A stretch of 6,820 nt of DNA from an uncultured Lachnospiraceae bacterium (lineage in GTDB: Bacteria; Bacillota_A; Clostridia; Lachnospirales; Lachnospiraceae): positions 1 to 6,820 of the forward strand of contig CADBME010000261.1 of NCBI GenBank assembly GCA_902795715.1, in the 5' to 3' direction. The notes under the pieces are model-generated. The model saw only the letters and a list, made by a program, of their open reading frames with translations, ran no database searches and had not been told where the DNA came from. Position 1 is the stretch's first letter, and every line of letters begins with the position of its first letter. Below are positions 1-4,551 of the stretch, in pieces. The position numbers and the translations under genes are program-made.

Positions 1-542
1 TCTCCCTGGGACAAAAGATCCAGATAACCCAGAATAGAAGTAAGGGGAGTCCTCAGGTCATGAGCCACATTGGTAATCAGCTCATCCTTCCTTCTCTCAA
101 CCTCTTTATCCGCCTCCAGGGTATCATAGAGATTTTTCCTCATCTCATTGATGGAACCGGCAATCTCCGAGAACTCATCCTCACCCTTGACCGGGACCTC
201 CAGCTTCAGATCGCCTGACTTCATCTTCTCCACACCGCTGATGATCTCACGAACATAACGAACAAAGGGATTTAAAAAAAGGATAAAATACAGGCTCATG
301 AGGAGAATAGTAAATACGATAACCACCAGGATATCCCGGGAAGCAGACTCTGACAGGGTAAAACCCGGGAAGCCCGAACTCCCGCTCCCCCAGATCTGCC
401 TGTATTCCCCGGCGACAATCCTCGTCTCATAGAGGTAGATTCCCCCAAAGATCACGATTTCCGTCAAAATCGTGGCAAGGACGCTGAGAATCATATATAG
501 AACCAGTTTAAACCGAAAACTTCTGAATCTTCTAATCTTCAA
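1..542 (-). CDS. Sensor histidine kinase, N-terminal part (cut by left edge)
   Basis: A membrane sensor kinase that would autophosphorylate on histidine and pass phosphate to a response regulator, which is not in the window. About 180 residues are visible. A basic N-terminus (KIRRFRSFRFK) precedes a first membrane segment at about residues 13-37, a short extracytoplasmic loop (38-69), a second membrane segment (70-90), a HAMP linker (about 91-145, with SGDLKLEVP and DEFSEIAGSINEM) and the start of HisKA with the H-box NVAHDLRTPLTS. His161 is the predicted phosphorylation site. The H-box resembles VanS-type kinases. The ATP-binding domain lies beyond the edge. The start is TTG at 542, because the only in-frame ATG nearby (codon 17) lies inside the first membrane segment. 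AAGGTG sits 7 bases upstream and overlaps the stop of the preceding lipoprotein gene, which suggests coupled translation. The very short loop leaves little room for a ligand-binding domain, so sensing may go through the membrane or a partner such as that lipoprotein. The family call is secure; the signal is unknown. Confidence 0.93.
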   Translation of the reverse strand, partial: MKIRRFRSFRFKLVLYMILSVLATILTEIVIFGGIYLYETRIVAGEYRQIWGSGSSGFPGFTLSESASRDILVVIVFTILLMSLYFILFLNPFVRYVREIISGVEKMKSGDLKLEVPVKGEDEFSEIAGSINEMRKNLYDTLEADKEVERRKDELITNVAHDLRTPLTSILGYLDLLSQG

Positions 543-549
543 TGGTATT

Positions 550-555
550 CACCTT
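550..555 (-). promoter_or_regulatory. RBS fixing a TTG start for the histidine kinase
   Basis: AAGGTG on the minus strand lies 7 bases before the TTG at 542-540 and shares a base with the TAA stop of the upstream gene. The GTG within this stretch (553-551) is out of frame and meets a stop after six codons, so it is not the start. Confidence 0.7.
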
Positions 556-1379
556 TATTTTACCAGGGCTCCGCCCCACTCAACTATGGTCAGCCCGTCA
601 CGGTCAAAATCTCCGCGAATAGCGTCAAGATTCTGCTCGGGAATATCGACCTGCTTATCGGAAGCCTTATAAGCCATAAAGACTCTCAGCATATCTCCGG
701 CAGGACTGGTTACAAGCGGAAAATCATTGGTGTAGGCCTCTTTCTGGAAGGAGATAATATTAAACTTGTTGCCCTGCATCTTAGGCAGCCAGTAGACGAT
801 AAACTCATTGGCCTCCCTGCGGTTTAGCCCGATCTTAGCCAGCTTTTCCTCCAGAAAATAGACAGTATCCCTGCCGGCAACACAAAAGCCTTCCGAAAAA
901 TCATACTTGGCATTGGTCTTGCCTTCCCAGTAAAGATAATTGTATTCATTTTCAAGGCCTTCAATCTGGGTATTTTTCTCCCTCTCCATCTGGCTGGGAT
1001 AAAACTGAAGGCGTCCATCCCGGTCTGCCTTCACATACCAGGTGCTTTCCCCATCGGGTCTGGCCGGATACTCACATGTAATCTCCCTCTCCGTATTCAG
1101 GGTCACATCCACATTTTGTCCGTCCTCTTCCCCGTAAATATAGATGACCGGCTTCTCATCAAGGACCTCAGTAGAAGGCTCACCCGAAGGATCTTTCACA
1201 TCGTCCGGCCCTCCACCCTTCGATTGAGATCCGGTTCCGCATCCGGTCCCTGCAAGAGACAGAAGAAGAAGAGTAAGAAGCAGGAAGGGGATTTTTCTCT
1301 TTCCTGACCAGACAGTCTCTGATCTCCTGTTTTTTTCTTTTACTCTTTCAGACATTTTTTCTGTATTTATTTTCAACAT
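555..1379 (-). CDS. Putative lipoprotein, KPVIY/VEWGG conserved family, function unknown
   Basis: A 274-residue exported protein. Its N-terminal region is long and basic, followed by a hydrophobic core at residues 30-42 (IPFLLLTLLLLSL) and Cys47 in LAGTGC, which could be lipidated. The lipobox is imperfect (G-T-G before Cys rather than L-A-G). A low-complexity Gly/Ser/Pro/Asp linker runs from about 48 to 75. The folded domain begins with KPVIYIYGEE (76-85) and contains YNYLYWEG (146-153), GFCVAG (164-169), NEFIVYWLPKM (191-201), RVFMAYKA (232-239) and a terminal TIVEWGG (264-270). I recognise this block pattern from many uncharacterised Firmicutes proteins but know no proven activity. The start at 1379 is chosen because AGGAGG lies 6 bases upstream. 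The frame stays open to 1484, but that stretch overlaps the likely promoter. It is the first gene of a pair with the histidine kinase, 12 bases apart, so it may present a signal to the kinase or be a target of the system. That role is inference. Confidence 0.85.
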   Translation of the reverse strand: MLKINTEKMSERVKEKNRRSETVWSGKRKIPFLLLTLLLLSLAGTGCGTGSQSKGGGPDDVKDPSGEPSTEVLDEKPVIYIYGEEDGQNVDVTLNTEREITCEYPARPDGESTWYVKADRDGRLQFYPSQMEREKNTQIEGLENEYNYLYWEGKTNAKYDFSEGFCVAGRDTVYFLEEKLAKIGLNRREANEFIVYWLPKMQGNKFNIISFQKEAYTNDFPLVTSPAGDMLRVFMAYKASDKQVDIPEQNLDAIRGDFDRDGLTIVEWGGALVK

Positions 1380-1385
1380 AATCAA

Positions 1386-1391
1386 CCTCCT
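1386..1391 (-). promoter_or_regulatory. Strong RBS fixing the lipoprotein start
   Basis: AGGAGG, fully complementary to the 16S tail, lies 6 bases before the ATG at 1379-1377. It makes this start preferable to upstream in-frame ATGs at 1484 and 1454, whose Shine-Dalgarno matches are weaker. Confidence 0.85.
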
Positions 1392-1409
1392 GTTGGACGC
1401 CCTCTCATA

Positions 1410-1427
1410 CGACCTTTCCCAAGGTCG
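1410..1427 (-). other. Small hairpin in the lipoprotein gene leader
   Basis: A perfect 7-bp stem (CGACCTT / AAGGTCG) with a GGGA loop on the minus strand lies about 30 bases before the lipoprotein ATG and 19 bases before its RBS. It may modulate translation or mRNA stability. No T-run follows it, so it is not a terminator. Confidence 0.4.
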
Positions 1428-1474
1428 AATGGAGTTTTCTTGCTTCTTTCCCATAAAAAAGTTATACCCTTCAT

Positions 1475-1504
1475 AATATATCATTTCTATAAAGGATAAT
1501 CCAA
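1475..1504 (-). promoter_or_regulatory. Possible promoter of the lipoprotein-kinase pair
   Basis: TTGGAT, an 18-base spacer and TATATT on the minus strand, about 95 bases before the lipoprotein start and after the hairpin closing the preceding unit. Both hexamers deviate from consensus and the region is AT-rich, so this is only the best candidate. Confidence 0.35.
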
Positions 1505-1572
1505 TTAAATATTGATTACAGACTCCCGTAAGGAAAGAGAGAAAAGCAAAAAAGATCTCCTCTTACGCAGCA

Positions 1573-1600
1573 GGGGCCGCCGCATTTTTGCGGCAGCCCC
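1573..1600 (-). terminator. GC-rich hairpin closing the miniprotein unit
   Basis: GGGGC-GCCGC pairs with GCGGC-GCCCC (10 pairs, one C/A mismatch) around a 6-base loop. It lies 47 bases after the stop of the second miniprotein gene, between two minus-strand units. On the minus strand the T-run (TTTTTT, 1547-1552) begins about 20 bases after the stem, which is late for a classical intrinsic terminator. It may terminate weakly or act as a 3'-end stabiliser. Confidence 0.45.
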
Positions 1601-1647
1601 GTATATCTGATAGGTTATATATTTTTAATCAGCAAGCCTGATGCTAT

Positions 1648-1773
1648 CTAGGCATCTTCTGATTCTGATCCAAGCATATTCCTTGAAACATGCATATTAA
1701 GAGCAGCGCATACCAAGGCAGTCACTGAAATCCATAACACGATCAAATCCTTAATCAGCTTCTTTCTTTCCAT
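1648..1773 (-). CDS. 41-residue single-pass membrane miniprotein, paralogue of its upstream neighbour
   Basis: Product unrecognised. It has a short basic N-terminus (MERKKLIKD), a hydrophobic segment at about residues 10-27 containing LWISVTALVCAAL, and an acidic tail ending SESEDA with a TAG stop. The charge pattern predicts N-in, C-out. It aligns without gaps to the 42-residue product just upstream: 15 of 27 positions across the core are identical, including K-D-L, L-W and the block ALVCAAL, then S-x-N. That similarity, a start codon behind AAGGG (11 bases) and a position within the same unit argue that it is a real gene and not chance. It has no homology I can name. A small membrane-protein regulator, a subunit of a membrane complex or a toxin-like peptide are all possible. 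It is the last gene before the hairpin at 1573-1600. Confidence 0.72.
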   Translation of the reverse strand: MERKKLIKDLIVLWISVTALVCAALNMHVSRNMLGSESEDA

Positions 1774-1791
1774 ACTTAATATGTCCCTTCA

Positions 1792-1818
1792 TTAACATAA
1801 GGCTTTAACATAAAGCTT
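1792..1818. repeat. Tandem 13-base repeat between the two miniprotein genes
   Basis: TTAACATAAGGCT is followed directly by TTAACATAAAGCT (one mismatch), filling most of the 48-base spacer between the paralogous small genes. It may be a local duplication scar or slippage product. Confidence 0.6.
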
Positions 1819-1821
1819 TGG

Positions 1822-1950
1822 TCATTCATTTGTCTCTTCTTCTTTATCCACAAGCAGATTCAGGGACTTATTCAAGGCAAGAGCCGCACAAACCAGAGCG
1901 AATAAAGCAAGCCACAGTATTAACAAGTCTTTCTTAAAAACATCTTTCAT
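1822..1950 (-). CDS. 42-residue single-pass membrane miniprotein, first of a tandem pair
   Basis: Product unrecognised. It has a basic N-terminus (MKDVFKKD), one predicted membrane helix at about residues 9-26 (LLILWLALFALVCAALAL) and an acidic C-terminal tail (DKEEETNE). AAGGAG lies 10 bases before the ATG. The next gene downstream encodes a paralogue sharing KDL, LW, ALVCAAL and SxN at the same spacing, so the two probably arose by tandem duplication. Both keep a Trp at the inner edge of the helix and a Cys in its middle, which could support helix packing or oligomerisation (inference). It lies 47 bases after the stop of the 139-residue NTF2-like gene with no terminator between, so it is probably co-transcribed from the promoter at 2487-2515. 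No signal peptidase site is evident, so it is more likely a membrane-resident protein than a secreted peptide. Confidence 0.75.
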   Translation of the reverse strand: MKDVFKKDLLILWLALFALVCAALALNKSLNLLVDKEEETNE

Positions 1951-1997
1951 AACACTATATCTCCTTATAAGTCAGTTATTTTTTATGATCAGACAAG

Positions 1998-2417
1998 TTA
2001 CTCTGTTTTTTCCTGCTGCAGTGTAAACTTGTCAAACTTGGGCATAGCCAGACCATCGATCTTCCAGATTTTATCCTCTTTGATCAGCTTCATCTCCATG
2101 GTCCCGGTCATCTTGTCCTGATAGTCGAAACCGGTAATCGCTTTAGAAGTCTCAGACCCTTTCATCACATCGACGATAGTCCATTCGCATTCTGAGAGTT
2201 TCCCCAGCAGAACGCTTACAGCATTGCCGCCTAATAAAGCCGTCGACAGCAGTGAGACTCCCGGATTATCTGAAATCGACTCCATGCTCTGAACATTTTT
2301 GAGAGCATTAGCTGTGAGGTGTTTTTTCAGTCCGTCAAGCCCCGACTTTTTCATATCGTCAAAAGCTTTGTTCAATGCGTATTCCGGGCTCCAACGTTCA
2401 AAAAGTTTAATTGCCAT
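1998..2417 (-). CDS. NTF2/DUF4878-like small protein, function unknown
   Basis: A 139-residue protein with no signal peptide, so probably cytoplasmic or membrane-peripheral. The N-terminal half is helical (PEYALNKAFDDMKKSGLDGL, 11-30, to about 75). The C-terminal half looks like consecutive beta strands (CEWTIVDVMKG, 77-87; AITGFDYQDK, 93-102; TGTMEMKLIKED, 104-115; WKIDGLAMPKF, 118-128). A helix-first, strand-last layout ending in 'lvKedgkWKIdgl' is typical of NTF2-like/DUF4878-type domains, which are often ligand-binding or scaffolding. I assign the fold only tentatively and no activity. The start is the ATG at 2417 with AAGGAG 9 bases upstream. An in-frame GTG at 2435 would place that RBS inside the gene. 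It heads a unit with two membrane miniproteins and has a near-consensus promoter. Its partners suggest a small membrane-associated complex (inference). Confidence 0.8.
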   Translation of the reverse strand: MAIKLFERWSPEYALNKAFDDMKKSGLDGLKKHLTANALKNVQSMESISDNPGVSLLSTALLGGNAVSVLLGKLSECEWTIVDVMKGSETSKAITGFDYQDKMTGTMEMKLIKEDKIWKIDGLAMPKFDKFTLQQEKTE

Positions 2418-2486
2418 TTTTTCACACTCCTTCACAAATCGAGAAATGATAATACCGTGTTAAAGGGCTGCAAAACTTTTATTAAT

Positions 2487-2515
2487 ATTATATATTTATT
2501 AACATATACTTTCAA
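2487..2515 (-). promoter_or_regulatory. Sigma-A promoter of the NTF2-like/miniprotein unit
   Basis: TTGAAA (2515-2510), a 17-base spacer, then a perfect TATAAT (2492-2487) on the minus strand. Initiation would fall near 2480, giving a leader of roughly 60 bases before the ATG at 2417. Confidence 0.8.
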
Positions 2516-2535
2516 CCATTTTCTATCTTTACCGA

Positions 2536-2572
2536 ATCATTTGCCAAATCGTTTAAATGATATAAAAATGAT
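2536..2572. promoter_or_regulatory. Possible operator: repeated AAATGAT boxes
   Basis: ATCATTT at 2536-2542 and AAATGAT at 2555-2561 form a perfect 7-bp inverted repeat around 12 bases. A further AAATGAT lies at 2566-2572, 11 bases (about one helical turn) from the previous box. The cluster sits just upstream of the -35 box at 2510-2515, and another copy lies in the leader at 2444-2450. The placement would suit a DNA-binding regulator, but the area is AT-rich and chance is not excluded. Confidence 0.4.
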
Positions 2573-2637
2573 AGTAAAAATGCACGTGCTGAGTTGAAAA
2601 TGCATGTAAAGGTGCCTGTATGATAGCATAAAACGGT

Positions 2638-2696
2638 AAAAAACATCGCAGTAACCTTCCCCCCATTTATCCCAGATGAAGAAAGGAACTGCGATG
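2638..2696 (-). terminator. Intrinsic terminator of the sugar kinase gene
   Basis: On the minus strand CATCGCAGT (2696-2688) pairs with ACTGCGATG (2652-2644), with further CCTT/AAGG pairing inside, and six T residues follow immediately (2643-2638). It begins 57 bases after the kinase stop codon. The apical part is long and partly G-U paired. Confidence 0.85.
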
Positions 2697-2752
2697 CTTT
2701 TATTATATGATTGTATGACACACGAATCAGCACATTTTAATAAATATTATCT

Positions 2753-3676
2753 TTATGCCCTTTCAGCATAGAATGCATCGATGGCATCCTTCATGGGAAG
2801 AGAGGGCTGAGCACCCAGGCTCTGAACAGAAATAGCCGCTGCAGCACTGGCATATCTTGCAGCCTCAATGATATCACCGGTCTCAACATATCTCATAACC
2901 AGAACACCTGTATAGCAATCACCGGCAGCTGTAGGATCAACAGCATCAACCTTAAAGGTGGGAACCATCTGGGCAATACCCTCGCCATAGATATAGGATC
3001 CCTTATCACCCATCTTCAGTACTACATACTTACAATTACAACGCTCTTTCAGGATCTTGCTGGCCTGCAGACATGTCTCATCATCAACCGGAAGGATACC
3101 AACCAGAGCATCTGTCTCCGTCTCATTCGGCGACAGGATGGTAATACCCTGGAACTTCTCGATCGGATAAGACTGAGCCGGACCACAATCCAGACAGGTA
3201 ATCATACCCTTAGCCTTAGCAAGCTCAAAAGCCTTCACATTCGACTCCAGCGGAATCTCAAGCTGCATCATAACCGCATCATAATCCTTGCCCTCAAAAG
3301 CAGCCTCAATATCCTCCGGTGTCGTATCCATATTAGCCGCTGTATAAATAGCAATACGGTTCATACCATCCTCTTCCAGCATGATAACAGCCATACCGGT
3401 ACTGGAACCTTCCTTCAGATTCATATTGGAAATATCAATCCCCGCATCCTGAAGCATACCCTTCAAAGCCTCACCATTGGCATCCTTACCCAGGGTACAG
3501 CAAACAGAAACATCCGCACCCGCACGAGCAGCAGCCACAGCAGAATTACTGCCCTTGCCACCACCGGCAGTCGAATAGGACGTACCTAAAATACTCTCAC
3601 TAGGATGAGGAACACGCGGCATCTGCAAAATCAGATCCATCATAATACTTCCCGCCATCAAAATCTTAGCTGCCAT
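2753..3676 (-). CDS. rbsK: Ribokinase-family (PfkB) carbohydrate kinase
   Basis: A 307-residue cytoplasmic kinase of usual ribokinase length that would phosphorylate a sugar such as D-ribose with ATP. Substrate is inferred from overall similarity only. Visible features: GS-x-x-x-D near the start (Asp14, sugar-binding position), the first PfkB signature AGGGKGSNSAVAAARAG (37-53), NETE (184-187) that helps bind metal and phosphate, GDKG (223-226) in the nucleotide region, and the second signature DPTAAGDCYTG (247-257) with Asp253 as the predicted catalytic base. The usual DTTGAGD reads DPTAAGD here, a mild variation. The start is supported by GGAGG 9 bases upstream. The gene has its own promoter and terminator and no transporter or repressor beside it, so it does not sit in an rbs operon. 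This leaves open ribose salvage, nucleoside sugar recycling or another furanose. Family is certain; the symbol is provisional. Confidence 0.9.
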   Translation of the reverse strand: MAAKILMAGSIMMDLILQMPRVPHPSESILGTSYSTAGGGKGSNSAVAAARAGADVSVCCTLGKDANGEALKGMLQDAGIDISNMNLKEGSSTGMAVIMLEEDGMNRIAIYTAANMDTTPEDIEAAFEGKDYDAVMMQLEIPLESNVKAFELAKAKGMITCLDCGPAQSYPIEKFQGITILSPNETETDALVGILPVDDETCLQASKILKERCNCKYVVLKMGDKGSYIYGEGIAQMVPTFKVDAVDPTAAGDCYTGVLVMRYVETGDIIEAARYASAAAAISVQSLGAQPSLPMKDAIDAFYAERA

Positions 3677-3742
3677 TATTACATTCCTCCTTCATAAAAA
3701 TAATTATAAAAAATCAACAAATATGATACCACTTCTATTAAA

Positions 3743-3771
3743 ATCATAAGACATTATGCACATATAGTCAA
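3743..3771 (-). promoter_or_regulatory. Sigma-A promoter of the sugar kinase gene
   Basis: TTGACT (3771-3766), a 17-base spacer and TATGAT (3748-3743) on the minus strand, about 65 bases before the ATG. It lies back to back with the plus-strand promoter, with 28 bases between the two -35 boxes, so a regulator bound there could affect both genes. Confidence 0.8.
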
Positions 3772-3799
3772 GTTCGATTTTGAAATAATTTTAGGATTA

Positions 3800-3827
3800 T
3801 TGTTTTAATATGAAAAGATGGTATAAT
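3800..3827 (+). promoter_or_regulatory. Promoter of the UPF0303 gene, extended -10
   Basis: TTGTTT (3800-3805), a 16-base spacer, then TATAAT (3822-3827) preceded by TGG, an extended -10 element that would compensate for the weak -35. Initiation is expected near 3833-3835, at the first base of the inverted repeat. Confidence 0.7.
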
Positions 3828-3832
3828 GGGAG

Positions 3833-3876
3833 AGTGGGACAATGGGGACGTTTCATATCGTCCCCATTGTCCCACT
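3833..3876. repeat. Perfect 18-bp inverted repeat at the UPF0303 transcription start
   Basis: AGTGGGACAATGGGGACG (3833-3850) and its exact reverse complement (3859-3876) flank the 8-base loop TTTCATAT. No T-run follows on either strand, so it is not an intrinsic terminator. The core GTGGGACAATGGGGACG resembles dispersed palindromic (REP-like) units I recall from other bacterial genomes. Here it would form a stable hairpin at the very 5' end of the mRNA, ten bases before the AAAGGAG ribosome binding site. Confidence 0.85.
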
Positions 3877-3897
3877 AGATAGAAAGGAGCCGTAAGA

Positions 3898-4377
3898 ATG
3901 GAAGATCTTAAAGTATTAATGAAGAAAGTTGAAGAACAGAGAAAGACATTTATCGTCTCATCCTTTACCAATGCGGAGGCTTTTGACCTTGGATATTACA
4001 TCTATCAAAAAGCTGTCAGAGAAGGAAAGCCTTTTGCCGTTTCCGTTACCAGGAACCGCCAGCGTCTTTTTTATGCTGCGGCGGAGGGGCCGACGACTGA
4101 GAATGATAACTGGATTATGAGAAAAGAAAATACGGCTTATTTTTTCCAGAAGAGCAGCTATGAGATTGCTCTTTATATGAAGATCCGGCAGGCAAATATT
4201 TTTGACCGGTGCGGTCTTGACAGAAGCCAGTATGTTCAGGCAGGCGGGGCTGTCCCCATCTATGGAAAGGGTTTTGGCATGATTGGTACGGCTACTGTTT
4301 CCGGTATGAGCCAGGAGGAGGATCATGCTTTTGTATCCGAGGCTGTGGCAGAGTGGATTGAGAGCCGGGCTGAGTAA
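3898..4377 (+). CDS. UPF0303 / haem-degrading-domain (DUF336, GlcG/HbpS-like) protein
   Basis: A 159-residue cytoplasmic protein matching the usual UPF0303 length and pattern. It has an N-terminal helical stretch, FTNAEAFDLG (23-32), FAVSVTRNRQRLFYAA (46-61), a central region with NWIMRKENTAYFFQKSSYEI (71-90), and a C-terminal signature GGAVPIYGKGFGMIGTATVS (116-135) followed by EEDHAFVSEAV (140-150). The GG-P-I...G-x-x-x-S and D-H pattern is that of the PF03928 'Haem_degrading' domain. Despite the name, catalysis is not established for this subgroup and the yeast relative has other proposed roles, so no reaction is assigned. The ATG at 3898 has AAAGGAG 8 bases upstream. It stands alone on the plus strand, divergent from the sugar kinase gene and convergent with the phytase gene. 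The hairpin at 3833-3876 lies in its leader. Confidence 0.88.
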   Translation: MEDLKVLMKKVEEQRKTFIVSSFTNAEAFDLGYYIYQKAVREGKPFAVSVTRNRQRLFYAAAEGPTTENDNWIMRKENTAYFFQKSSYEIALYMKIRQANIFDRCGLDRSQYVQAGGAVPIYGKGFGMIGTATVSGMSQEEDHAFVSEAVAEWIESRAE

Positions 4378-4417
4378 ATCTGTGCAGGCTATGCAGGAAT
4401 AAATGTAAGATCATGAG

Positions 4418-4460
4418 GCCGGCGGAAACCGTCCCGGCAACGGGAGTGACAAAAGCCGGC
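4418..4460 (+). other. Structured inverted repeat with a GCAA tetraloop
   Basis: GCCGGC at 4418-4423 can pair with GCCGGC at 4455-4460. Between them TCCCG-GCAA-CGGGA (4432-4445) forms a 5-bp stem capped by a GNRA-type loop, flanked by GGAAACCG and GTGACAAAA as internal loop. The second GCCGGC is also part of the neighbouring terminator stem, so the two folds exclude each other. It lies in the 3' region of the UPF0303 transcript. No known RNA class is assigned. Confidence 0.4.
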
Positions 4461-4500
4461 AGGATTCCGTGTGTTGTAATACAAGGAATCCTGCCGGCTT
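4451..4500 (-). terminator. Terminator hairpin between convergent genes
   Basis: A perfect 16-bp stem (4453-4468 with 4485-4500, AAGCCGGCAGGATTCC and its complement) around a 16-base loop. On the minus strand the stem runs straight into TTTTG, about 50 bases after the phytase stop codon. On the plus strand it could also stop UPF0303 transcription, although no good T-run follows there. Confidence 0.75.
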
Positions 4501-4551
4501 GGGATGTCTGTTTACCGTGACAGCCTCTTATTTAAAAGGCTCTCCGGATAT

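Larger units (their letters stand above)
2418..2752. other. 335-base intergenic region between the NTF2-like gene and the sugar kinase gene
   Basis: No convincing gene here. Read on the minus strand it holds, in order, the sugar kinase terminator (2638-2696), repeated AAATGAT boxes (2536-2572), a sigma-A promoter (2487-2515) and the leader of the NTF2-like gene with its AAGGAG at 2427-2432. Open frames crossing it run through these signals and lack ribosome binding sites. Confidence 0.75.

Noticed and set aside
1380..1484. N-terminal extension of the lipoprotein frame by 35 codons
   Set aside because: It overlaps the best promoter candidate, would bury the signal sequence about 65 residues deep, and the ideal RBS lies just before the ATG at 1379.
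2319..2597. 92-codon plus-strand open frame
   Set aside because: It is antisense to the NTF2-like gene and its promoter, without an RBS or protein-like pattern.
2512..2733. 73-codon minus-strand open frame
   Set aside because: It runs through the sugar kinase terminator and up to the promoter of the next unit, has no ribosome binding site and an unstructured composition.
3833..3876. Reading the 18-bp palindrome as an intrinsic terminator
   Set aside because: No T-run follows on either strand, and it lies between a promoter and an RBS, where termination would silence the gene behind it.
3958..4326. 122-codon minus-strand open frame
   Set aside because: Shadow of the UPF0303 gene, whose own frame shows family motifs, an RBS and a promoter.
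4418..4460. Calling a cyclic-di-GMP riboswitch
   Set aside because: Only the GNRA-capped half looks similar; the conserved GCAAACC and ACGCAAAGCC are not matched exactly, the second half is missing and no sense-strand gene follows.
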